This document shows positions 1 to 10,000 of a stretch of 42,209 nt of DNA, piece by piece (position 1 is the first letter of the stretch; each line of letters starts with the position of its first letter). The notes below the pieces were generated by a model, which saw only the letters and a list, made by a program, of their open reading frames with translations, did no database searches and was not told the DNA's origin. The position numbers and the translations under genes were made by a program. This DNA is from an uncultured Pedobacter sp. (lineage in GTDB: Bacteria > Bacteroidota > Bacteroidia > Sphingobacteriales > Sphingobacteriaceae): NCBI GenBank assembly GCA_946478755.1, contig CAMLDJ010000018.1, forward strand, positions 1 to 42,209, written 5' to 3'.

Positions 1-224
1 GCATGAACGATGAAGCTAATAACCTTTACGCTCTTAATGGGAAAGATGAAGCTAGCTTCTTTTACAGTCTTGATGGAAAAGTCTGGAAACCAATAGGGCG
101 ACCTTTGAAGATGAAATATAGCATTCCGCATTTTATGGGCTATCGTTTTGCTTTGTTTAATTATGCTTCCAAAAACATTGGAGGTTATGCGGACTTTGAT
201 TACTTCCATATCAATGACAAGTGA
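1..224 (+). CDS. GH43-like glycoside hydrolase, C-terminal end (partial)
   Basis: This is the 3' end of a gene cut by the window edge; the reading frame is open from the first bases to the TGA at 222-224. The visible 73 residues have the pattern of the C-terminal beta-sandwich (Beta_xylosidase_C2 type) that follows the five-bladed propeller of many family 43 beta-xylosidases and arabinofuranosidases. Landmarks are FFYSLDGKVWKPIG, the phrase HFMGYRFALFNYA and the final GGYADFDYFHI. The catalytic propeller lies outside the window, so the substrate cannot be read; beta-xylose or arabinose linkages are usual for the family. Its position beside a SusC/SusD cluster fits a polysaccharide-utilisation region. 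The ATG at position 3 is probably internal, not a start. Confidence 0.7.
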   Translation, partial: MNDEANNLYALNGKDEASFFYSLDGKVWKPIGRPLKMKYSIPHFMGYRFALFNYASKNIGGYADFDYFHINDK

Positions 225-361
225 TAATATAACGGGGGCTATAGTACAGCTGATATATATATAAACAATGGATCTTTTCGGGAATATAAAAATTAGAGGA
301 AACATTACACCGGAATACCATTCGTATTCTAGTGATATTGAGGTATTTATTGAATGAATAA

Positions 362-499
362 GCAACAGCCGGACTGACTCTTTTTTACAACAGCACGGCA
401 TCTTCTGGTATACTGGCCAACAATGAGGATATTGTTGCCGATTTGCGTGGATGGCGAGCCAAGGCTGATAGCCTTGATTTGCCTCACGATTGGAGTTAG
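362..499 (+). pseudogene. Short protein-like relic in the 225-670 gap
   Basis: An open stretch of 45 codons runs between two stops (359-361 and 497-499) and has no ATG. Its translation looks protein-like rather than random, with phrases such as AGLTLFYNSTASSGI and ADLRGWRAKADSLDLPHDWS. The first phrase resembles beta-sandwich modules of carbohydrate-active enzymes, and LPHDW recalls GH2 enzymes, but neither is decisive. I read it as debris of another glycan-degrading gene. The rest of the 225-670 gap shows no other gene; it must contain the promoter of the regulator that starts at 671, but no clear box was found. Confidence 0.25.
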
Positions 500-670
500 A
501 AGTGTTCACTGATTACCATGTTTCAGGGCTGTGCTAATACATTTTTTAAGAGATATCATGATTTAAACGTAGATTAGATATCGTGATATCAAACCAATTA
601 TAAACTTTTAGGGCTCTCGAACTTCTTTCAATTAACACATACCCCGAAAAAATCTGTTAATAATAAGTAT

Positions 671-3600
671 ATGTCCCGTTTTTTAGCTTTTATTTTCGCG
701 CTCAGCTTGTGTCTTCCTCTCTTCGCGCAGGAAAATGTATATCAGTTTTCCAAACTCGATATTTCCAACGGATTATCAGACAATCAGGTAAATGTGATAT
801 TTAAAGATAGTAAAGGCTTTATGTGGTTTGGTACTATGGCCGGCCTCAATAGGTACGATGGACACGAATTTAAGGCATTTAAACACAGTTCTAAAGACAG
901 TTCAAGCCTGCCATTCGGCTATATTATGGACATATTTGAAGGGCCTAAAAAACAGTTATGGATTGCCTCTGGTGGTGGTTTTAGTATCTACAGCCCTTCA
1001 ACCGAGAAATTTGAACGGTTTCAGGATAAACACTTTAAAACGTATAAACTTCCTGATGGGTACCTCAGAACCGTAAAAACGAACCGTAGCGGTAGGCTCT
1101 ATTTCCAGATCGAAAATCTGGGTATTTTTTGTTATAACCCAAAAACCAATGCAACCATCAGGTATGGCCATCAGAATGGCATATCCGGTTCGCTATATGC
1201 TGACCAGATAAGCGATTTTATTGATGACGAAAAAGGCAATTTATGGGTTACTTATACCAATGGAGTCCTTGATAAGTTTAACTTAAAGGAACGTAGGGTA
1301 ACAAACAGGTATTTTGCTATAAACAAACGTTTTGGCCGGCAGGTAAATTCCTTCAATCTCAATCATGATTCGCAGGGCAATATTTTTATTTATAGCAAGG
1401 GTAATCCTTTCGGGCTATATTACCTTAATGCGTTAACCGACAGGTTGACTTATTTTGGTAAGAAGCAAGATCATTCGGGATTAAGTTCCAATAATGTGAG
1501 CAAGGTAATTGAAGGCGACGATGGAAATATCTGGATCGGGACTGATCACGGCGGAATTAATATTTTAGACAAGAATACTCACCGATTAACCTATATTTTA
1601 AATAACGACGATGACCTGAGGGGATTAAGTGATAATAGTGTAGGGACGTTATATAAAGACAATAATGGAATAGTCTGGGCCGGAACCTATAAGAAGGGGG
1701 TCTTTTTTTACCATAAAAGCATTTACAAATTTCCGTTAAATCAGTATCTAAAGGGTAAAAATGCCTTAAATGAGGATGTTAATTGTTTTGTAGAAGATGA
1801 TAAAGGTAATCTATGGATTGGAATAAACGGTGCAGGCCTGTTGTATTTAAACAGAACTACGGGCCAAATAAAAAGATACCGTAATAACCCTGCCAATAAT
1901 AACTCTTTAAGTAGTGATATTGTGATAAGCCTTACAATTGATCATTCAGGTGTTTTATGGATCGGTACCTATTTAGGAGGGCTTGATTGTTTCGATGGGA
2001 AAAAGTTCACAAATTTTAACCACAGCAAGAATCCACAAAGTATTTCAGATAACCATATTTACGCTTTGCTGGTCGATTCTTCTAACCGGCTTTGGGTAGG
2101 TACCTTAAGCGGTGGACTTGATTTATTGGACCAAAAAACAGGAAAATTCAAACACTTTAATCCTTCAGTTAAAAATACATTAAATGCTTATGTGGTAACT
2201 TCTCTGTATGAAGATAGAAACAAAAATATCTGGATTGGTACCACAGCTGGAGTGAGTATCCTGGATGCTAAAACCGATAAGTTCAGCCATTTAAAAAACA
2301 ACAGCAGGGATACCAACTCTCTGATACGAGGTGTTGTAAATTCAATAACAGAAGATAGTAGGGGATGGATCTGGATAGGCACAAGGGAAGGGGTAAGTAT
2401 CTATAATCCTGCAACCGGAAAGTTCACAAATTTAAGCGAAGATGTTGGTTTGCCAGAAAATACAGTGATTTCACTTGTTGAAGATGAAGACCGCAATATC
2501 TGGTACAGTTCTCTTAAAGGGCTTTATAAGATTTCTGTAATTGCTCAAGGGAAAACCTATAAATTCATATATAGTAAATACAACAAATCAGACGGGCTGC
2601 AGAATACACAGTTTAATAGCAATGCTGTTTGTAAAACGAAATCTGGCGAACTGATTTTTGGGGGACCGAATGGATTCAATATTTTCAGGGCAGGGCAGAT
2701 CAAAAATACCGAGTTCCCTTCTGTATTGGTTATGACGGATCTAGAGGTGTTTTACCATAAGGTAAACGTTGGTGAAAATATAAACGGTCACATTATTCTG
2801 CCCGAAACAATAACAGAACTTAAGAATTTAACGCTTACTTATAAAGAGAATATTTTTTCGGTCCAGTTTGCGATGCTCAACTATTTCAATCCCCGCAAAG
2901 TAATCTACAAATACAGTCTGGAAGGATTCGATAAGCGTTGGCTCACGGTTCCTTCAGATGTGCGTAAGGCTACTTTTACCAATCTTGATCCCGGAAAATA
3001 CATTCTTCACGTCAAAGCGTTTAATGAAAATGGTTCTGCACTCCTAGCTGAGTCGCAATTGGAAATTACGATTTTGCCTCCATTCTGGAGAACAATCTGG
3101 GCTTATCTCGTTTATCTATCGGCCATCAGCTGTTTATTATTATATATCCGGAGCAGGGGAATTAATAAGCTAAGACGGGAATTTGCATTAACCCAGGAGC
3201 GAACAAAAGCCCTGCAATTACGTGAACAAGACCGGAAGGAGGCTGAAACGTTGCGCGAACTTGATTTATTAAAAATTAAATTTTTAACTAACCTTAGCCA
3301 TGAGTTCAGAACACCTATTTCCTTGATCCTGGCCCCCGTAGATAAACTTTTGGTTGAATCCAAAGAGAATGGTCGGAACGGTCAGCTTGCCATGATAAAA
3401 AGAAATGCACGGCGGTTACTGAATCTGGTAAACCAGCTGCTCGATTTTCGAAAAATGGAAGAGCAGGAACTGCGGTTGAATAATAGCGAAGGCGAAATTG
3501 TTTCCTTCATTAAAGATGCTACAGATTCTTTTTATGATCTGGCTGAACGCAAGCAGATCAAACTTACTTTTAAAAGCACTGTTGAAAATTTACAGGTGTC

Positions 3601-4843
3601 CTATGATCAGGATAAGGTAGAGCGGATTCTGTTCAATTTACTTTCGAATGCATTTAAATTTACGTCCTCAGGAGGAACAGTGGGTGTTGAACTACAAATG
3701 CTGGATCGTCAGACAGCAGATGACAAGGTTTGGGTGGAGTTAAAGGTGATCGACTCGGGGATAGGTATTCCAAAAGACAGATTGGAAAAGATCTTTGAAC
3801 GCTTTTTTCAGCATGAAACTTCCTCTTCCATTCTTAACCAGGGATCAGGGATTGGTCTTTCCATCACAAAAGAATTTGTGAAAATGCATGGTGGAGAAAT
3901 AAAGGTGGAAAGTGAACCTGATTTTGGAAGTATCTTCACCGTATCTCTGAATCTGCTCTCCATTGGTCCCAGGGGAGCAGAGCAAAATACCTCCGAACAT
4001 ACTGATCTACCAAATCCTGAACGTGGTGGAAATGAAGGGAAGAAAGAATCCGCTGAAAGACGTTTGCAGAAAAAAAATGCCCCTGTTATCTTGCTTGTTG
4101 AGGATAATGAGGATTTTAGGTTTTACCTAAAAGATAACCTGGGCCTTTTTTATAATATTATAGAAGCCTCAAACGGCAAGGAAGGATGGCAAAAGGCGCT
4201 TGCGCTGCATCCAGATCTGATTGTTTCGGATATCAGTATGCCTAAAATGAACGGTAAAGAACTTTGCATTAAACTAAAATCAGACGAGCGGACTAAGCAT
4301 ATACCAATTATTCTGTTAACGGCTTTAATAGCGGAAGAAGAGCAGCTAAAGGGTCTAGAGACTGGCGCGAACGATTATATGACCAAGCCCTTTAATTTCG
4401 AGATTTTAAATTCAAAGATTAAAAACCTGCTCACGTTGAATCAAACTTTCAAAAAAACTTATTCCAGGCAGGTAAGCATAGCATCTCCAGAAATGGAAAT
4501 CGAATCTGATGATGTAAAATTCCTTAACACCGCATTGCTTTACATTGAAGAGAACCTTCAAAATTCTCAGCTGTCTGTAGAAGATCTCAGTAGCCATATG
4601 GCTATGAGCAGAGTATCACTATACAGAAAGTGTCTGCGGGTTACGGGTAAAACCCCAATTGATTTTATCAGGTCTGTTAAGCTTGAGAAAGCTGCGGTTT
4701 TACTTGAAAAAAGCAATAAAACTATTTCTGAAATATGTTATAAGGTCGGTTTTAGCACCCCTAACTATTTTGCAAAATCGTTCAGGGAAAAATACCATTT
4801 ACTCCCTTCGGAATATAGAGCTAAAAAAAAGAATTTGGGTTAA
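671..4843 (+). CDS. Hybrid two-component system regulator (HTCS), PUL sensor
   Basis: This one-protein signalling system of Bacteroidota senses a glycan fragment in the periplasm and activates PUL genes from the cytoplasm. The 1390 residues show a signal peptide (1-20). A long propeller region of Reg_prop repeats (about 21-740) carries recurring phrases like GNIWIGTDHGGI. Next come a Y_Y_Y domain (about 740-800) and a transmembrane helix (about 810-830). The HisKA domain has phospho-acceptor His877 in HEFRTPISLIL, followed by a HATPase with DSGIGIP and GSGIGLS boxes. A receiver has Asp1187 in SDISMPKMNG, and an AraC-type helix-turn-helix ends the protein (about 1285-1385). All key residues are present and the length is normal. 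It lies upstream of the ECF/FecR and SusCD genes, which it may control. The exact sugar is unknown. Confidence 0.95.
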   Translation: MSRFLAFIFALSLCLPLFAQENVYQFSKLDISNGLSDNQVNVIFKDSKGFMWFGTMAGLNRYDGHEFKAFKHSSKDSSSLPFGYIMDIFEGPKKQLWIASGGGFSIYSPSTEKFERFQDKHFKTYKLPDGYLRTVKTNRSGRLYFQIENLGIFCYNPKTNATIRYGHQNGISGSLYADQISDFIDDEKGNLWVTYTNGVLDKFNLKERRVTNRYFAINKRFGRQVNSFNLNHDSQGNIFIYSKGNPFGLYYLNALTDRLTYFGKKQDHSGLSSNNVSKVIEGDDGNIWIGTDHGGINILDKNTHRLTYILNNDDDLRGLSDNSVGTLYKDNNGIVWAGTYKKGVFFYHKSIYKFPLNQYLKGKNALNEDVNCFVEDDKGNLWIGINGAGLLYLNRTTGQIKRYRNNPANNNSLSSDIVISLTIDHSGVLWIGTYLGGLDCFDGKKFTNFNHSKNPQSISDNHIYALLVDSSNRLWVGTLSGGLDLLDQKTGKFKHFNPSVKNTLNAYVVTSLYEDRNKNIWIGTTAGVSILDAKTDKFSHLKNNSRDTNSLIRGVVNSITEDSRGWIWIGTREGVSIYNPATGKFTNLSEDVGLPENTVISLVEDEDRNIWYSSLKGLYKISVIAQGKTYKFIYSKYNKSDGLQNTQFNSNAVCKTKSGELIFGGPNGFNIFRAGQIKNTEFPSVLVMTDLEVFYHKVNVGENINGHIILPETITELKNLTLTYKENIFSVQFAMLNYFNPRKVIYKYSLEGFDKRWLTVPSDVRKATFTNLDPGKYILHVKAFNENGSALLAESQLEITILPPFWRTIWAYLVYLSAISCLLLYIRSRGINKLRREFALTQERTKALQLREQDRKEAETLRELDLLKIKFLTNLSHEFRTPISLILAPVDKLLVESKENGRNGQLAMIKRNARRLLNLVNQLLDFRKMEEQELRLNNSEGEIVSFIKDATDSFYDLAERKQIKLTFKSTVENLQVSYDQDKVERILFNLLSNAFKFTSSGGTVGVELQMLDRQTADDKVWVELKVIDSGIGIPKDRLEKIFERFFQHETSSSILNQGSGIGLSITKEFVKMHGGEIKVESEPDFGSIFTVSLNLLSIGPRGAEQNTSEHTDLPNPERGGNEGKKESAERRLQKKNAPVILLVEDNEDFRFYLKDNLGLFYNIIEASNGKEGWQKALALHPDLIVSDISMPKMNGKELCIKLKSDERTKHIPIILLTALIAEEEQLKGLETGANDYMTKPFNFEILNSKIKNLLTLNQTFKKTYSRQVSIASPEMEIESDDVKFLNTALLYIEENLQNSQLSVEDLSSHMAMSRVSLYRKCLRVTGKTPIDFIRSVKLEKAAVLLEKSNKTISEICYKVGFSTPNYFAKSFREKYHLLPSEYRAKKKNLG

Positions 4844-4906
4844 AAAAAGCTAATTATGAGTTTCTTGTCTTTTCTTATCCTTTTCGATAAAGCGGATAAA
4901 AAAGGC

Positions 4907-5026
4907 TTACACATCTAATTTAGCTGGATCGGGATTATCTTTTAGTTTTTCCTCAACCTGCTTTTTTGCAGTTGAAGATAACAAATTATTCAAAATATGA
5001 CGGGTACGCTCATAAGCTTGTACCAA
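4907..5026 (-). pseudogene. Unidentified C-terminal gene relic
   Basis: On the minus strand, 39 codons are open to a TAA at 4907-4909. The translation is protein-like and charged, with AYERTRHILNNLLSSTAKKQ and a tail ending in NPDPAKLDV. A stop lies directly upstream in frame and there is no start codon, so it can only be a fragment. I do not recognise the family. Apart from this, the 4844-5209 interval shows nothing but AT-rich DNA leading into the sigma-factor gene. Confidence 0.25.
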
Positions 5027-5209
5027 TCAAGCGACGATGCACAAAAAAACGCGCGCACCTTCATGACGTCTAATCCGAAGAATTTGACTCATGGATTTAA
5101 AAATAAATGTCAATCATACGTTTATTTGATTTTTTTTCTAATTTAGTAGCTAATAACCAAATATAAAATAACTTCAATTCAGTTGAAGCTATTTCAACTC
5201 AATTCTGAT

Positions 5210-5803
5210 ATGGAAAATATCGCCAATTTGACGGATGATGGAATTTTGAAATTGTTTAATGAAACTGGCGACAAAACGGCTTATCTTGAGGTGTATCGTC
5301 GGTATCATGTTCAATTGTATTCAGCAGCGAGAAAGCGGGGTCTTTCTGCCGAGGTAGCTGAAGAAGTTGTTCAAGACTTGTTCATCAATCTGTGGAATCA
5401 ACGAATGAATATTCATATTCATTCCTCCTTAAGCGGCTACTTGTTCACCGCTATCAGAAATTTGGTTTTAAACCAGATGCAGAAGGAATCTGTCAGGCTC
5501 AGATTTCAGGATTCATTGAAGATCCATATTCATGACTTTGACAATTCTACTGAAGAGAACGTTATTGCCAAAGATCTTGATGCCAATCTCCACAAAAATG
5601 TATTGGCATTGCCAGAAAAGTGTCGGTTTGTTTTTGAATTGAGTCGTAAACACCATAAGTCAAATAAGCAGATCGCATTTGAACTCGGTATATCTGAAAA
5701 AACTGTAGAGAATCACATGACCAAAGCTATCCGCTATCTTCGTTTAAGCTTATCACATCTGCTGTTCCACTTTCTTTTGGTTGTTTATCAGATGTTTTTA
5801 TAA
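5210..5803 (+). CDS. ECF RNA polymerase sigma factor (FecI-like)
   Basis: This 197-residue ECF sigma factor is of the type paired with FecR anti-sigma factors and SusC/TonB receptors in Bacteroidota. Region 2 carries AYLEVYRRYHVQLY and AEEVVQDLFINLWNQR (about 25-75). Region 4 carries LPEKCRFVFELSRKH followed by the helix-turn-helix phrase NKQIAFELGISEKTVENHM (about 135-180). A hydrophobic tail, LLFHFLLVVYQMF, ends the protein and is common in this subfamily. The frame can be extended to a TTG at 5183, but the ATG at 5210 gives the normal N-terminus MENIANLTDDGIL and is preferred. The FecR-type partner starts 83 bp downstream. It probably directs transcription of the SusC/SusD genes when its anti-sigma factor releases it. 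Confidence 0.92.
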   Translation: MENIANLTDDGILKLFNETGDKTAYLEVYRRYHVQLYSAARKRGLSAEVAEEVVQDLFINLWNQRMNIHIHSSLSGYLFTAIRNLVLNQMQKESVRLRFQDSLKIHIHDFDNSTEENVIAKDLDANLHKNVLALPEKCRFVFELSRKHHKSNKQIAFELGISEKTVENHMTKAIRYLRLSLSHLLFHFLLVVYQMFL

Positions 5804-5886
5804 ATATTTTCAAGTGACGTAGGGGGTAGGTATTCCCTGGACTGTCATATATAATGTAGGCACCTACTGAGTCTGCTACCAAATAT

Positions 5887-6861
5887 ATGAAGCCTATTTC
5901 AAATGAACTGATACAGAAATATCTTGACGGAAAATGTAGTCCGGCAGAAGAAGAAGTTGTAATCAACTGGTATAATTCTTTTGAGAACCGCCATGATCCT
6001 TACTCAGATCTAACTGCCAGTGAGCGCGGAGAAATGAATAAACGCATGCTTGGCAATATCGAAAAAGGAATTCGAACGGAAAAACCCCGTTATCATTTTA
6101 AAAAAGTCATTTATCCAATAGCAGTGGCCGCAACGATTTTGCTCCTTGCGAATTACGTGCTTTTCCACTTCACACCATTCTCCTCAAAGCAACCCATAGG
6201 TCAGGTTCCTAAACCTTTCCTGGTCAACAATACGACCCGATCAATTTTAAAGAAAGTACTACCCGATAAAAGTACCGTTTGGTTGAGTCCGGGAGCAAAG
6301 ATTGAGTATGGAGCTAATTTTCAGAGCCATAGGGTGGTTCGGTTGACTGGAGAGTCTTTTTTCGAGGTGACAAAAGATAAGCAGCATCCATTTGTAGTTT
6401 ACAGTGAGCACATAACCACGAAAGTCTGGGGTACAAGTTTCCGCATTAGAGATTCCCATCGGTCTGCTAGTGCTGAGGTAGCCGTGGTTACCGGCAAAGT
6501 TTCTGTTAGGGCCAAAGGAACCAATAATAAAGAGGTCATGCTTCTGCCGAAACAGCTTGTTGTATACGAAGTTGTTAAGCAACACCTGAAGATGCAGGCA
6601 GCAGATCGCACAACAGACTTGCAAATATGGCAAAAAACTAATCTGGTATTTGAAAAGACTATTTTGAAAGAAGTCATCGAAGCATTGAACAAAGAGTTTC
6701 AGGTACAAATTACATTGGATGAGGAATCGTTAAACCAACTGGAAATGCAGGCGGATTTCAACAATCAGAGTCTACCCGACATCTTGATCATGTTATGCAA
6801 ATTAACGGGATGTACCTACACTACTGATGGACAGCACTTTGACCTGAAGAGGAAATCTTAA
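5887..6861 (+). CDS. FecR-type anti-sigma factor, DUF4974 C-terminus
   Basis: This single-pass inner-membrane anti-sigma factor would hold the upstream sigma factor and receive the signal from the SusC receptor's STN domain. The 324 residues show a cytosolic N-terminus (LIQKYLDGKCSPAEEEVVINWY, about 8-30) and one transmembrane helix (about 74-95, IAVAATILLLANYVLF). The periplasmic FecR domain spans about 115-215, with LPDKSTVWLSPGAKIEY, LTGESFFEV and VWGTSFRI. The DUF4974 domain (about 250-320) includes ILKEVIEALNKEFQVQI. The length is typical. It is collinear with the sigma gene before it and the SusC gene after it, the classical order for a trans-envelope relay. No frame damage is visible. 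Confidence 0.93.
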   Translation: MKPISNELIQKYLDGKCSPAEEEVVINWYNSFENRHDPYSDLTASERGEMNKRMLGNIEKGIRTEKPRYHFKKVIYPIAVAATILLLANYVLFHFTPFSSKQPIGQVPKPFLVNNTTRSILKKVLPDKSTVWLSPGAKIEYGANFQSHRVVRLTGESFFEVTKDKQHPFVVYSEHITTKVWGTSFRIRDSHRSASAEVAVVTGKVSVRAKGTNNKEVMLLPKQLVVYEVVKQHLKMQAADRTTDLQIWQKTNLVFEKTILKEVIEALNKEFQVQITLDEESLNQLEMQADFNNQSLPDILIMLCKLTGCTYTTDGQHFDLKRKS

Positions 6862-6922
6862 ACCAAATATATCACCTAACGAAAAGCTTATGGAAAAATA
6901 AACTACCATCGATCTTTAGAAA

Positions 6923-7013
6923 AGTAAGAGTGCTTACGACACTCTTACTACAGTTCCCATCCTGCCCAGATTCTGACAGCTGTTAGGCAGTGTAATGGGA
7001 GACAATTGTCTCA
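6923..7013 (+). promoter_or_regulatory. Two inverted repeats ahead of susC
   Basis: Between the anti-sigma gene and the SusC gene lie two symmetrical elements. The first (6923-6949) has perfect 10-bp arms, AGTAAGAGTG and CACTCTTACT, around a 7-nt loop. The second is the perfect 14-bp palindrome GAGACAATTGTCTC at 7000-7013, 28 bp before the ATG. Neither is followed by a run of T, so a plain intrinsic terminator is unlikely. They could be an mRNA hairpin separating expression of anti-sigma and porin genes, and an operator or hairpin near the ribosome site. Function is inferred only from position. Confidence 0.4.
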
Positions 7014-7041
7014 TTTTAACCAAAACAAAACAATCTAATGT

Positions 7042-10000
7042 ATGAATTTTAAATCGAAAACATTTATCATCTGGTGTAAAATCATGAAACTAACCGGTAT
7101 TCAGCTATTATTGGCTATTGTTTTCACAGCACTTTGCATGGCTAAATCCAGCCACGCACAAGAGGTCATGAATAAAAGAATAGATATCAACACTACTCAA
7201 GTAAAACTGGAAACATTTCTAAAAAAACTGGAGCGGAAAAGTGGTGTCAAATTCATTTACTTTAAAAATATCTTAAATGACGCAACGCAGATCAGCGTGG
7301 ACCTTAAAGATGAAAAGCTCGAAGATATCTTAAACCTGCTTCGCAAGTCGCACCATATCGACTACGAACTGGTGAGTGACAGAATTATACTTAGCCGCTC
7401 GCTGGAAAGTAGGGCAAATCGTGCGGACGTTAAGGCCGTAATCGTCAGGGGTAAAGTAGTAGACGCTACTGGGAAGCCCATGCCAGGAGTGGGCGTTAAA
7501 TTCAAAAATACGTCAATTGCTACAAGTACAGATGCTGACGGAGCATATTCACTGAGTATACCAGAATATACCGGGATCCTTGAATTTTCTTTTATAGGAT
7601 TTACGACCAAAGAGATCAACATCGCTGGTAAGTCTGTGATAAATGTCGAGCTACTTGAAGAAAATCAAAAATTGAATGAAGTTGTCGTAGTTGGTTATGG
7701 TACGCAGAAAAAAGTGAATTTAACGGGTTCTGTCGCCAGTATCTCTTCCGCTGAAATTGAAAATCGGCCAATTACTCAAGCGTCACAAGCCCTCGCGGGT
7801 TTGGCTAGTGGCGTATCGGTAGCACAGGGATCTGGTCGGCCAGGTAATGACGGTCCCAGTATTAACATTCGGGGCCTGGGTACGTTTTCTGATGCCGGAA
7901 ATAGCCCTTTAATTTTGGTGGATGGATTGGCATCCTCCTTGAATGATGTGGATCCTAACAATATCAAAAGTATATCCATTTTGAAAGACGCGGCTTCGGC
8001 ATCCATCTATGGTACCCGGGCGGCAAATGGCGTTATACTTATTGAGACCAAAAGAGGAAGACAGGGGAAACTTGAAGTCAATTACAACAATTATGTTGGT
8101 TGGCAGAAGGTAACAGAATTACCTGACTTTCTGGAATCTGCTGACTACGCCCGTTTGAGAAACGAGGCTAATGCCAATGTGAACCAGGCAGCAGCCTATA
8201 CACCTGAACAAATTGAAAAATTTGCCAATGGATCTGATCCAGACAACTTTCCAAACGTACCACATTTGAAAAATTTACTCAATTCCGGTTCTGGCTTTCA
8301 AACTAACCATAATCTTGGGTTCACTGGTGGAGACGAGAAAACAAGTTACTTATTCTCGTTGGGATATCTGAAGCAGGATGGAGTAGTCCGTGAAAATACT
8401 TATGATAAATATAATTTTCTATTGAACCTGGATAGTAAAATTAAGGATAAATTGACCCTGAATGTTAATTTGGCCGGTAATGCTTCCCGTACAATTGAGC
8501 CGCGTCAGAACGATGGTGATATGATGGGGATCATCCGATTTGCAGTGAGACAAGGGCCAATTTTTGCGGGAAAAAAATCTGACGGAACTTATGGATTTCA
8601 GGATAATTATAGCCCCGAAGCATGGCTTGCAAGTGAATCGTTCTCTAATTACAAGAATAAATTCCTGCTCGCAGGGGCGGAATTGGTTTGGAAACCTTTC
8701 TCTGGTTTCTCATTGAGTGGTAAAGCTGGTTATAACTACAACAACTTTAAAAATGTAGCGTACGCCTCGGATTTCATTTTCAGTCCCACAAAAACTGTTG
8801 GTCCTAATAATTTGAGATCAAGAAATGGTGACAATTCAATTGTCACTTTGCAGTCTCTTGCTCAATATGCTAAGACGTTGGGTAAACATGACCTGAATTT
8901 CCTTGTTGGGGTTTCTCAGGAGCAATTTAGAGAAGACTGGGTGGAGGGCTATCGCCAAAACTTCCCGAGTAACCTGCTATATACCTTAAATGCAGGTTCT
9001 TCAACGGGAATGCAGTCTTTCGGTTCCGCCTCGGAATGGGCCTTGCAGTCTGTGTTCGGAAGAATTAATTACGCATTCAACAATAGGTATCTTGTGGAAG
9101 TTAACGCACGTTACGATGGTACATCCAGATTTCCCAGTAAAGGGAGATGGGGATTGTTCCCATCTGTATCGGCGGGATGGCGTATATCCGAAGAGTCGTT
9201 TATCAAAGACAATTTTGCCTGGATTGATAACCTTAAATTCCGTGCTTCGTACGGTGAACTGGGGAATCAAAATATTGGGAATTACCCTTTTCAAAACACG
9301 CTTTCTCTTGGTCAGAATTATTCATTTGGCGGCGTAGTGGCATCTGGTGCCGCGGTTACTACCCTTGCTAATTCCGACATCACCTGGGAAACCACCAAAG
9401 TAGCCGACATTGGTTTGGACTTAAATATTTTCAAAGGAAAGCTGGGACTTGTAGTAGACTATTTTTCCAAAAGAACGAGCGACATCCTTTATCAAATATC
9501 TGCTTCACAGGTTTTGGGCCTGAATCCTGCTGAAGTCAATGCTGCTGAGGTTAAAAATACTGGTTTCGAGCTTCAGTTAAATTACCAGGCAAACATTGGC
9601 CAGGTAAAATTGGGAATTGTTCCTAATTTCTCTTATGTAAAAAATAAGGTTGTGAAAATTGCGGGAGGCGTACAGCAGGATATCGGTAGGGGGCGGTTCG
9701 TCGGTCAGTCCTTCAACAACATCTATGGTTTTATAGCGGACGGACTGTTTGTAGATGCTGCTGATGTTGCTGCCTATCCTGCGCAGCCTTATGCCGCTGC
9801 ACCTGGATTTGTGAAATACAAAGACATCAGTGGCCCGGAGGGTGTTCCTGATGGAAAAGTTGATGCCAATTTTGATCGGACCATTATCGGATCCAGAATT
9901 CCTAAATATGCTTATGGAACAACACTTAATCTGGACTATAAGGGCTTTGATTTATCCTTATTGCTGCAAGGCCTTGCTGGTTTTCAAAGGCAAATGGGAT

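Noticed and set aside
4865..4905. Possible terminator after the hybrid regulator (TTATCC/GGATAA)
   Set aside because: Short stem, long loop and no T-run on the plus strand.
5183..5209. TTG start of the sigma factor
   Set aside because: The extra residues are not typical of ECF factors, and the ATG at 5210 gives a normal N-terminus.
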